Positions 14,639 through 20,003 of a stretch of 20,003 nt of DNA are shown here, one piece after another. The notes below the pieces were generated by a model. The model saw nothing but the letters and a program-made list of their open reading frames with translations, searched no databases and had not been told where the DNA came from. The DNA is from DSUN01 sp035527715 (GTDB lineage: Bacteria; Planctomycetota; PUPC01; DSUN01). The number at the start of each line of letters is the position of its first letter. Within the stretch, counting starts at the first letter, position 1. The stretch covers positions 1 through 20,003 of the forward strand of contig DATKZY010000201.1 in the NCBI GenBank assembly GCA_035527715.1. The letters are read 5' to 3'. The position numbers and the translations under genes are program-made.

Positions 14639-15565
14639 ATGCCCTACGAGATGGTCGTCCTGATCAAGCAGGTCCCCGACACCAAGAACATCACCGCGAA
14701 GGCGATGAACGACGACGGGACCGTGAACCGCTCGGCCCTGCCGGCGATCTTCAACCCCGAGGACCTCAACGCCCTGGAGATGGCCCTCGGGGTGCGCGAC
14801 GCCCACGGCGGCCACGTCACCATCGTCTCGATGGGCCCGCCCAGCGCCGCCGCGGCCATGCGCGAGGCCCTGATGCGCGGGGCCGACGCCGTGGCGCTCC
14901 TCTCCGACCGCGCCTTCGCCGTCGCCGACACGCTCGCCACCGCCTACGCCCTGTCGTGCGCCATCCGCCGCATCGGCGAGTTCGACCTCCTGTTCTGCGG
15001 CCGCCAGGCCATAGACGGCGACACGGCCCAGGTCGGCCCCCAGCTCGCCGGCGCCCTCGACGTGCCCCAGATCACCTACGCCCGCGAAATCCTCCACCTC
15101 GCGCCCGGCCGCATCTGCGTCCGCCGCCTCATCGAGGGCGGCACCGAGGTCGTCGAGGCCCCGCTGCCGTGCCTCTTGACCGTCGTCGGCGAGGCCAACG
15201 AGCCCAGGCCCCGCCGCGCCAAGCTCGCCGCACAGTTCAAGCGCGCCCGCACCCGCATCGAGGTCCGCGAAGCGGCCGCCTTCCAGCTCGACCCCGAGAA
15301 GGGCAAGCCCGACCCCGCCCTCCTCGCCGAACGCGTGAACCCGATCCTCGCCGACCTCGAACGCCACGGCCTCCTCATCCCCGTGTGGGCCCCCGCCGAC
15401 GTCGCGGCCGACCCAAGCCGCTGCGGCGCCGCCGGCTCGCCCACCAAGGTCAAGACCATCGAGAGCGTCGTCCTCGTCGCCTCCGAGCACAAGAAGGTCG
15501 AGCCGACCAAGGAGGCCGTCGGCGCCCTCATCCACGAGCTGGCCGAAGAGCATGTCTTCGATTGA
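14639..15565 (+). CDS. etfB: Electron transfer flavoprotein, beta subunit
   Basis: The beta subunit of ETF carries electrons from acyl-CoA dehydrogenases and binds a nucleotide cofactor. TAGGA lies eight bases before ATG 14639. The 308-residue protein is longer than the usual 250-265. It has VVLIKQVPDT at the start, NPEDLNALEMAL, and CGRQAIDGDTAQVGP (residues 120-134). The last resembles clostridial and Acidaminococcus-type EtfB rather than the mitochondrial form, which has DDDxNQTGQ here. After GSPTKVKTIESVV there is a C-terminal extension rich in Glu/Lys (KKVEPTKEAVGALIHELAEE). No Cys cluster for an iron-sulfur site is seen. It is followed by etfA and an acyl-CoA dehydrogenase, so it probably serves that enzyme. 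Confidence 0.92.
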   Translation: MPYEMVVLIKQVPDTKNITAKAMNDDGTVNRSALPAIFNPEDLNALEMALGVRDAHGGHVTIVSMGPPSAAAAMREALMRGADAVALLSDRAFAVADTLATAYALSCAIRRIGEFDLLFCGRQAIDGDTAQVGPQLAGALDVPQITYAREILHLAPGRICVRRLIEGGTEVVEAPLPCLLTVVGEANEPRPRRAKLAAQFKRARTRIEVREAAAFQLDPEKGKPDPALLAERVNPILADLERHGLLIPVWAPADVAADPSRCGAAGSPTKVKTIESVVLVASEHKKVEPTKEAVGALIHELAEEHVFD

Positions 15566-15603
15566 GGGAATCCCGTCATCAACCGACCTGAGGGTTGTCT
15601 GTC

Positions 15604-16626
15604 ATGCCTGATCGCACCGGCGGCGTTCTAGTCTTCGCGGAACAGGACGGCGGGAAGATCGCCGAAGTGAGCCTCGAACTGCTCAGCAAGGGCCGCGAGC
15701 TGGCCGACGACCTCGGCCAGTCCCTCGCCGCCATCCTGCTCGGCCACCAGCTCGCCGACCAGCCTCGCCAGCTCATCGCCTTCGGCTGCGACACCGTCTA
15801 CGTCGCCGACGACCCGCGCCTCGCCGTCTACACCACCCTGCCCTACGCCCAGGTGGTCAGCGAGGTCGTCGCCGACCGCCAGCCCGAGGTGGTCATCTTC
15901 GGCGCAAGCCCCGCCGGCCGCGACCTCGCGCCCCGCGTCGCCTCGCGCCTCCGCACCGGCCTCACCGCCGACTGCACGAACCTCCAGATCGGCGACCACA
16001 CCGACCCCGTCCGAAAGACCCAATACCGCGACCTCCTCTACCAGATCCGCCCCGCCTTCGGCGGAAACATCATCGCCACCATCGTCACCCCCGAGCACAG
16101 GCCCCAAATGGCCACCGTCCGCGAGGGCGTGATGCGCATGCCCCAGGCCGACCCCGCCCGCACCGGCGAGGTCGTGCCCGTCCAGGTCGCCCTCGGCCCC
16201 GAGGCCACCGTGGTCCGCATCATCGAGCGCGTCAAGGCCGAGCGGAAGGTGAACCTCAAGGGCGCCAAGGTCATCGTCGCCGGCGGCGCCGGCGTCGGCT
16301 CCGCTGAGGGCTTCGAGCTCGTCCGCGAGCTCGCCCACACCCTCGGCGGCGAGGTCGGGGCCTCCCGCGCCGCGGTGGACGCCGGCTACATCGCCCGCGA
16401 CCACCAGGTCGGCCAGACCGGCACCACCGTGCGGCCCAAGCTCTACATCGCCGCCGGAATCTCCGGCTCCATCCAGCACCGAGCCGGCATGGCCGAATCC
16501 GGCCAAATCCTGGCCATCAACACCGACCCCGAGGCCCCCATCTTCTCCTTCGCCCACTACGGCATCGTCGGCGACCTCTTCGAGGTGATCCCCAAGATGA
16601 TCGAGGCATACAAGAGCAAGGCCTGA
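15604..16626 (+). CDS. etfA: Electron transfer flavoprotein, alpha subunit
   Basis: The alpha subunit holds the FAD of ETF. ATG 15604 follows GAGGG at nine bases; TTG 15595 is in frame but less likely. The protein has 340 residues. The C-terminal FAD domain is clear: VGASRAAVDAGYIARDHQ from residue 251, then QVGQTGTTVRPKLYIAAG, followed by ISGSIQHRAGM and ending with VIPKMIEAYK. In the N-terminal half, PEVVIFGASPAGRDLAPRVA is the standard ETF alpha motif. IQHRAGM carries Arg where IQHLAGM is more usual. It lies 38 bases after etfB and forms the heterodimer with it. Confidence 0.94.
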   Translation: MPDRTGGVLVFAEQDGGKIAEVSLELLSKGRELADDLGQSLAAILLGHQLADQPRQLIAFGCDTVYVADDPRLAVYTTLPYAQVVSEVVADRQPEVVIFGASPAGRDLAPRVASRLRTGLTADCTNLQIGDHTDPVRKTQYRDLLYQIRPAFGGNIIATIVTPEHRPQMATVREGVMRMPQADPARTGEVVPVQVALGPEATVVRIIERVKAERKVNLKGAKVIVAGGAGVGSAEGFELVRELAHTLGGEVGASRAAVDAGYIARDHQVGQTGTTVRPKLYIAAGISGSIQHRAGMAESGQILAINTDPEAPIFSFAHYGIVGDLFEVIPKMIEAYKSKA

Positions 16627-16632
16627 GCAATT

Positions 16633-16742
16633 GGATGAATGGATGAATGAAAGAAGCCAGAGGCAGCGGGCAGGATTGCAGGATGGCCAAACGGCCTCGT
16701 CTTCTCTGACATTCATCCACCCATCCACCCATCCATTCATCC
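16633..16742. repeat. GGATGAAT / CATCCAYY octamer repeats as an inverted pair in the etfA-acd spacer
   Basis: GGATGAATGGATGAATG at 16633-16649 faces a CATCCACC-type tandem tract ending CATCCATTCATCC at 16730-16742; GGATGAATGGATG and CATCCATTCATCC are exact inverse complements. The tracts lie in the 155-base gap between etfA and the acyl-CoA dehydrogenase gene. No gene or terminator is evident here. Confidence 0.82.
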
Positions 16743-16781
16743 TCCTCAATACGTGCGGTCGCCTACAAGGATAACTGAGCC

Positions 16782-18479
16782 ATGCCCAACTTCTACGACG
16801 AGAACCCCGACATCCGCTTCAACCTCGACCAGGCGCCCCTCGCCGAGATCGCGCGCCTGCGCGAGCACGACTTCGCCGAGGCGGGCCAATACCCCTACGC
16901 GCCCCGCGACGCCGCCGACGCCATCGAGAACTACCACGAAACCCTCCGCATCGTCGGCGACGTCGCCGGCAACTGCATCGCGCCCCGAGCCGAGGACGTG
17001 GACCGCCAGGGCGCCACCTGGCACGACGGCGTGGTCACCTACGCCCGCGGCACCCAGGAGGCCCTCGACCGCCTGTCCGGCGCCGACCTCATGGGCTTCA
17101 CCCTGCCCCGCAAATACGGCGGCATCTACCTGCCCCACACCACCTACGCCGCCGCCATCGAAATGGTCTCGCGCGGCGACGCCGCCCTCATGACCCTCTT
17201 CGGCCTCGGCGACATCGCCGAAACCATCCTCCGCTTCGCCTCCGACGAGCTCAAGGACAAGTATCTCCCCCGCTTCGCCTCCGGCGAGGCCACAGGCGCC
17301 ATGGTCCTCACCGAGCCCGACGCGGGGTCCGACCTCCAGGCCGTCCGCCTCAAGGCCAGCCCCGACCCCGACGACCCCAGCCTCTGGCGCCTCAACGGCG
17401 TCAAGCGCTTCATCACCAACGGCTGCGGCGACATCCTCCTCGTCCTCGCCCGTTCCGAGGAGGGCACCAGGGACGGCCGCGGCCTCTCGCTCCTCCTCGC
17501 CGAGAAAGGCCCCGGCCTCCGCGTCCGCCGCATCGAGGACAAGCTCGGCATCCACGGCTCCCCGACCTGCGAGCTCCAGTTCACCAACTGCCCCGCCTAC
17601 CTCGTCGGCCGCCGCCGCTTCGGCCTCATCAAGTACACGATGGACCTCATGAACGGCGCCCGCCTGGCCATCGCGGCCCAGAGCGTGGGCATCTGCGAGG
17701 CCGCCTACCGCGAGGCGCTCGCCTACGCCCACTCGCGCGAGCAGTTTGGCAAGGCCATCGTCCACTTCCCCGCCCTGGCCGACCTCCTGGTCGGCATGCG
17801 GCTCAAGCTCGAGCTCGCCCGCACCCTCACCATTGACTGCGGCGTCGCCGTGGACTTCGAGAAGGAATACGAGAGCCGCCCCGCCGACAAGGCCCTCTAC
17901 AGGAAGTGGCACGGCTACGCCTCGGCCCTCACCCCGATGGCCAAGTACTACGCCTCCGAGGCCTCGGTCGAGCTGAGCAACTCGGCCCTCGCCGTCCTGG
18001 GCGGCAGCGGCTTCATGCGCGACTACCCCATCGAACGCTACCTGCGCGACGCGCGCATCACCAACATCTACGAGGGGACCAGCCAGCTCCAGGTCATCGC
18101 CATCCTCAGCGGCCTGCTCGGCGGCGACCTCGACCCCCTCTTCGCCGACTTCGCGGCGAGGCCCTACACGGGCGGCACGGCCAAGCATCTCGGCGCCGTC
18201 ACCGAAGCCCTCGAACGCTTCAACAAGGCGATGGAGTTCGTCAAGCAGCGTGCCGAGCGCGACTACACCGACCTCGTCGCCCGCAACCTCGCCGACATGG
18301 CCATCGACGTCTACTGCGGCTTCCGCCTCATGCAGTTTGGCGAGAAGTCCGAGAGCAAGGCCATGCTCGCCGACCTCTTCGTCCCCGCCATGGCCCGCCG
18401 CGTCCGCGCTGCCCACGACGCCGTCCTCAGCGGCAACCGCCTCGTCCTCGACACCTACCGCACCCTTCTTCAAGCCTGA
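16782..18479 (+). CDS. Acyl-CoA dehydrogenase, long form with C-terminal extension
   Basis: It is an FAD enzyme that introduces the alpha,beta double bond into acyl-CoA and passes electrons to ETF, encoded just upstream. AAGGA precedes ATG 16782. The 565-residue protein is much longer than the usual 380. An N-terminal helical domain (from NFYDENPDIRFNLDQ) is followed by the FAD-binding middle domain with GAMVLTEPDAGSDLQAV and WRLNGVKRFITNG. The C-terminal helical domain has YAHSREQFGKAIVHFPALAD and LGGSGFMRDYPIERYLRDAR. The catalytic base is predicted as Glu431 in NIYEGTSQLQ, the short/medium-chain position. About 120 residues follow (HLGAVTEALERFNKAMEF and onward), an extra helical region as in long bacterial acyl-CoA dehydrogenases. 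Substrate chain length cannot be told. Confidence 0.92.
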   Translation: MPNFYDENPDIRFNLDQAPLAEIARLREHDFAEAGQYPYAPRDAADAIENYHETLRIVGDVAGNCIAPRAEDVDRQGATWHDGVVTYARGTQEALDRLSGADLMGFTLPRKYGGIYLPHTTYAAAIEMVSRGDAALMTLFGLGDIAETILRFASDELKDKYLPRFASGEATGAMVLTEPDAGSDLQAVRLKASPDPDDPSLWRLNGVKRFITNGCGDILLVLARSEEGTRDGRGLSLLLAEKGPGLRVRRIEDKLGIHGSPTCELQFTNCPAYLVGRRRFGLIKYTMDLMNGARLAIAAQSVGICEAAYREALAYAHSREQFGKAIVHFPALADLLVGMRLKLELARTLTIDCGVAVDFEKEYESRPADKALYRKWHGYASALTPMAKYYASEASVELSNSALAVLGGSGFMRDYPIERYLRDARITNIYEGTSQLQVIAILSGLLGGDLDPLFADFAARPYTGGTAKHLGAVTEALERFNKAMEFVKQRAERDYTDLVARNLADMAIDVYCGFRLMQFGEKSESKAMLADLFVPAMARRVRAAHDAVLSGNRLVLDTYRTLLQA

Positions 18480-18526
18480 CCGGCAACCACAGATGACACG
18501 GATGGGCACGGATGGAGTCAGGTAGG

Positions 18527-18544
18527 GCGTGCATACTTGCACGC
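18527..18544 (+). other. Hairpin 48 bases after the acyl-CoA dehydrogenase gene
   Basis: GCGTGCA and TGCACGC form a perfect 7-bp stem with loop TACT. It is the first stable stem after the stop at 18479 and may mark the 3' end of the etf-acd transcript, but no U tract follows. The bases just before it (18484-18515) contain two GCACGGATGG-like units. Confidence 0.4.
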
Positions 18545-18566
18545 GGAACGCTATGGTTTCCTGCCT

Positions 18567-18657
18567 ATCCGCGCCCATCCGCGTAATCCGCGGTCGAGTC
18601 CTTCTTCTCGGCCGAAGAGAGGGAGTCCTACCGCGGATTACGCGGATGGCCGCGGAT
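18567..18657. repeat. 28-bp inverted repeat built of ATCCGCG units
   Basis: The arms 18567-18594 (ATCCGCGCCCATCC to AATCCGCGGT) and 18630-18657 (ACCGCGGATTACGC to CCGCGGAT) pair at 27 of 28 positions. The 35-base loop contains its own palindrome TCGGCCGA. Together with the next two entries it shows that the 514-base gap 18480-18993 is almost wholly repeat DNA, with no gene seen. Confidence 0.88.
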
Positions 18658-18659
18658 AA

Positions 18660-18703
18660 GAGAAGCCCACCAACTGGGTTTGAAACCCGATCCTGGGCTT
18701 CTC
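18660..18703. repeat. GAGAAGCCCA/TGGGCTTCTC inverted repeat with inner palindrome
   Basis: A perfect 10-bp inverted pair (18660-18669, 18694-18703) encloses GGGTTT-G-AAACCC. The inner sequence GCCCACC to GAAACCCGATC is repeated in direct orientation, diverged, at about 18802-18831, next to the following REP-like element. Confidence 0.8.
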
Positions 18704-18708
18704 TTCAC

Positions 18709-18796
18709 CTGTGAAAATCTGTGGCAATCTGTGGACCCCCTCTTCCGCCCGCAGCCGAGAAGAGCCTTGTCCACAGATTCACACAGATTCGCACAG
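18709..18796. repeat. AATCTGTG-unit inverted repeat
   Basis: The arms 18709-18735 (containing AATCTGTGG twice) and 18770-18796 (containing CACAGATTC twice) are imperfect inverse complements over 27 bases with few mismatches. The loop of about 34 bases is GC-rich. This is the third stem-loop of the array downstream of the dehydrogenase gene. Confidence 0.82.
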
Positions 18797-18842
18797 ATAA
18801 GGCCCACCGGCTGTGTCTGAAACCCGATCGCGAGCGGTCAGC

Positions 18843-18919
18843 GGGGTCAGGTCGCAAGAATCCACTTTTCTGCAACACAGACGCTTGAGGAAGAAACTAG
18901 ATATTTGCGACCTGACCCC
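18843..18919. repeat. 77-bp GGGGTCAGGTCGCAA palindromic element, copy 1
   Basis: A perfect 15-bp terminal inverted repeat, GGGGTCAGGTCGCAA (18843-18857) with TTGCGACCTGACCCC (18905-18919), encloses 47 bases including ACGCTTGAGGAAGAAACTAG. The size and large imperfect hairpin resemble REP- or MITE-like sequences mobilised in trans. No transposase is encoded in the window. Confidence 0.88.
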
Positions 18920-18993
18920 AACACCCAACACACCACACTTGGCGTGGCCTGGCTCAAGCGCGTCAACAAGGCCGGAGAATGAGGGCTGGCGCG

Positions 18994-19404
18994 CTATTCC
19001 TGGAAGTCGGCTCGCCCGAAGGTGATGTTGACCTTGCGCGGGTACGCATCGGAAAAATGGGCAGCCGTCACGAGGGGCAGGTCGGCCACGATTCGCGCAA
19101 CGGTCGGTTCTTCGGCCTTGACCTTCTGGATGTCAACCGAGGCGCTCACGAGCTTCCCAACAGTATCCGTGTACTCTGCTGTCACCTTTATGGATGACAC
19201 GGCGGCCTTGCGCTGAATGAACGTAACCATGATGGCTAGCTTGCCCGTCGTATCGCTGGCGCACTTGTACACGAGCATGTGCACGTCCTTGACCTCATAG
19301 AGCAGGACGCACTTTGCCTTGCAGAACGGCACGTACCGCTTCTCCACAGCGCCGCCCATCGCCACGGCCCCAAGGCACAACACACACAGCAGCATCCGAT
19401 TCAT
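18994..19404 (-). CDS. Small secreted protein of unknown family
   Basis: The start is ATG 19404, preceded on the minus strand by AAAGGGGGAA; the open frame reaches 19488 but the added part has no conserved look. The product has 136 residues. It begins with a signal peptide (MNRMLLCVLCLGAVAMGGA) and then VEKRYVPFCKAKCVLLYEV, a short mature domain with three Cys residues and alternating beta-like segments (SSIKVTAEYTDTVGKLVSAS, PRKVNITFGRADF). I recognise no family. The gene is visibly less GC-rich than the rest of the window and stands alone between two copies of the GGGGTCAGGTCGCAA element. Acquisition by transfer is possible but not shown. Confidence 0.68.
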   Translation of the reverse strand: MNRMLLCVLCLGAVAMGGAVEKRYVPFCKAKCVLLYEVKDVHMLVYKCASDTTGKLAIMVTFIQRKAAVSSIKVTAEYTDTVGKLVSASVDIQKVKAEEPTVARIVADLPLVTAAHFSDAYPRKVNITFGRADFQE

Positions 19405-19428
19405 GGCAGTTCCCCCTTTCGCCGGTAG

Positions 19429-19457
19429 AGCATGCCGACCGGCCCCCCGATTGTCAA
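19429..19457 (-). promoter_or_regulatory. Candidate promoter of the small secreted-protein gene
   Basis: On the minus strand, a perfect TTGACA (19457-19452) is followed after 17 bases by CATGCT (19434-19429), which matches the -10 consensus at only three of six positions. The spacing and the short distance to ATG 19404 support it; the weak -10 leaves doubt. Confidence 0.45.
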
Positions 19458-19473
19458 GCGGGCAGCGGACAGC

Positions 19474-19662
19474 GGGGTCAGGTCGCAAGAATCCACTTTT
19501 CTACAACACAGACGCTTGAGGAAGGAACTAGTCAACACTTCAGCCATCTGAAGTGCCCGGAGGTCCGCCGGGTGTCCTCGCCCCCGCCGAGCTTGCCTCG
19601 GTGGGGGCAGGAACTTCAGACGGCTGAAGTGTTACGAAGCTAGATATCTGCGACCTGACCCC
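19474..19662. repeat. GGGGTCAGGTCGCAA element, copy 2, interrupted by a nested element
   Basis: The left end (19474-19531) and right end (19640-19662) match copy 1 in the same orientation with few differences (for example CTGCAACAC versus CTACAACAC, and GATATTTGCG versus GATATCTGCG). Between them lie 108 extra bases. The sequence CTAG occurs once in copy 1 but on both sides of the insert here. Confidence 0.88.
19532..19639. mobile_element. 108-bp MITE/REP-like insert nested in copy 2, with CTAG duplication
   Basis: Near its ends are inverted copies, AACACTTCAGCCATCTGAAG (19534-19553) and its partner at 19614-19633, which match at 19 of 20 positions. Each end is itself a small hairpin (CACTTCAG-CCAT-CTGAAGTG and ACTTCAG-ACGG-CTGAAGT). 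The middle has a third stem, GCCCCCGCCGAG with CTCGGTGGGGGC, one mismatch. CTAG at 19528-19531 and 19640-19643 fits a 4-bp target duplication. The insert has no coding capacity. Confidence 0.75.
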
Positions 19663-19756
19663 AACGAGAGAGCATTTCGTGCCAGATCAACTGGACGTGG
19701 TCCGTTTGGGAGGCCGCGGGAGTCCGCCGGGCCGTGGCAACCTGAAGGAGAGGCAA

Positions 19757-19847
19757 GAGAGATTCCTCGACAGGCTGGGAATGACATCATAAGTCCAGGC
19801 GGCGCCTGCATTAGCGTGTCATGCCGAGCGAAGTCGAGGCACCTCTC
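19757..19847. repeat. Imperfect inverted repeat of the GTCATNCC/GTCGAGG type
   Basis: GAGAGATTCCTCGAC to GGGAATGACA (19757-19786) is the imperfect inverse complement of TGTCATGCCGAGCG to GTCGAGGCACCTCTC (19817-19847). The loop is about 30 bases. Similar palindromes are widely scattered between genes in many bacterial genomes. The gap 19405-20003 holds only such repeats; no gene was found in it. Confidence 0.72.
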
Positions 19848-19910
19848 CTGGAGCTACGACAGGGCCGAGAATGGCCCCAGGAGGCGTTTCCCGCGCCCCC
19901 GACCCCACAG

Positions 19911-19945
19911 AATGCCAACCCCCTCGCCCGGGAGGGCCTGGCATT
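19911..19945. repeat. AATGCCA/TGGCATT hairpin with direct-repeat neighbour
   Basis: AATGCCA (19911-19917) pairs with TGGCATT (19939-19945), with an inner CCCTC/GAGGG stem. Its leading sequence CAGAATGCCAACCCC (19908-19922) recurs as CAGAGTGCCAACCCC at 19988-20002, cut by the window end, so a second hairpin may start there. Confidence 0.65.
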
Positions 19946-20003
19946 GTGAGCAAATCGGCTATCCGGCTGCGTCCGGCAGGGAGTTCTCAGAGTGCCAACC
20001 CCT

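Noticed and set aside
13115..15553. An 812-codon minus-strand open frame across fabF and etfB
   Set aside because: It is the reverse shadow of two strongly supported plus-strand genes and crosses the repeat spacer; the sequence is low-complexity Gly/Ala/Glu/Asp.
18843..19662. Complete insertion sequence
   Set aside because: The paired elements enclose no transposase-like frame; the only gene is a small secreted protein. They are classed as non-autonomous repeats.
19942..19955. ATTGTGAGC resembling part of a lac-type operator
   Set aside because: It is a short match with no dyad symmetry, lies inside a repeat tract, and has no gene downstream in the window.
18480..20003. tRNA or other standard RNA gene among the stem-loops
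   Set aside because: No acceptor, anticodon or T-loop arrangement was seen by eye; the stems are explained by inverted copies of short repeats. A covariance-model scan would settle it.

Overview
The window is GC-rich, gene-dense bacterial DNA. It most likely comes from a member of the Planctomycetota or a nearby PVC-type lineage. The grounds are the secreted-protein families on the left (DUF4159, caspase-fold protein with a lost cysteine, Asp-box propeller), the canonical rpmF-plsX-fabHDG-acpP-fabF operon, and intergenic regions full of heptanucleotide tandem repeats and REP-like palindromes. The phylum is an inference. No rRNA, tRNA, CRISPR array, transposase or phage gene was found.

Layout. 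(1) 1-5907, plus strand: five tightly spaced genes for secreted or envelope proteins: the end of a DUF4159 protein, a caspase/legumain-fold protein lacking the catalytic Cys, an Asp-box beta-propeller protein, a TPR protein with two DG-rich loops, and a small unknown. The last junctions overlap (ATGA, TGATG), so this is probably one transcript. (2) 5908-6146: a convergent gap with three copies of one 15-bp sequence, two of them forming an inverted repeat. (3) 6147-8418, minus strand: ilvE followed by a lipoprotein gene, from a clear sigma-70-type promoter. (4) 8591-14476, plus strand: rpmF-plsX-fabH-fabD-fabG-acpP-fabF from a near-consensus promoter, with GC-rich hairpins in three intercistronic gaps, two of them flanking acpP. 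(5) 14639-18479: etfB, etfA and a long acyl-CoA dehydrogenase, with repeat-filled spacers before etfB and before the dehydrogenase. (6) 18480-20003: repeat-dominated DNA with one small secreted-protein gene on the minus strand. That gene lies between two copies of a GGGGTCAGGTCGCAA element, one of which carries a nested second element.

How the genes work together. PlsX, FabH, FabD, FabG, ACP and FabF supply initiation and elongation of type II fatty-acid synthesis, linked through rpmF to growth. EtfBA and the acyl-CoA dehydrogenase form an acyl-CoA oxidation (or reverse, reduction) electron-transfer module placed directly after it. The EtfB sequence resembles the bifurcating rather than the mitochondrial type.

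The most unusual observations are two. Heptanucleotide repeats lie at the 5' ends of four consecutive secreted-protein genes and supply signal-peptide codons, a stop codon and a start codon. At the right end there is a nested mobile-repeat structure with an apparent 4-bp CTAG target duplication.
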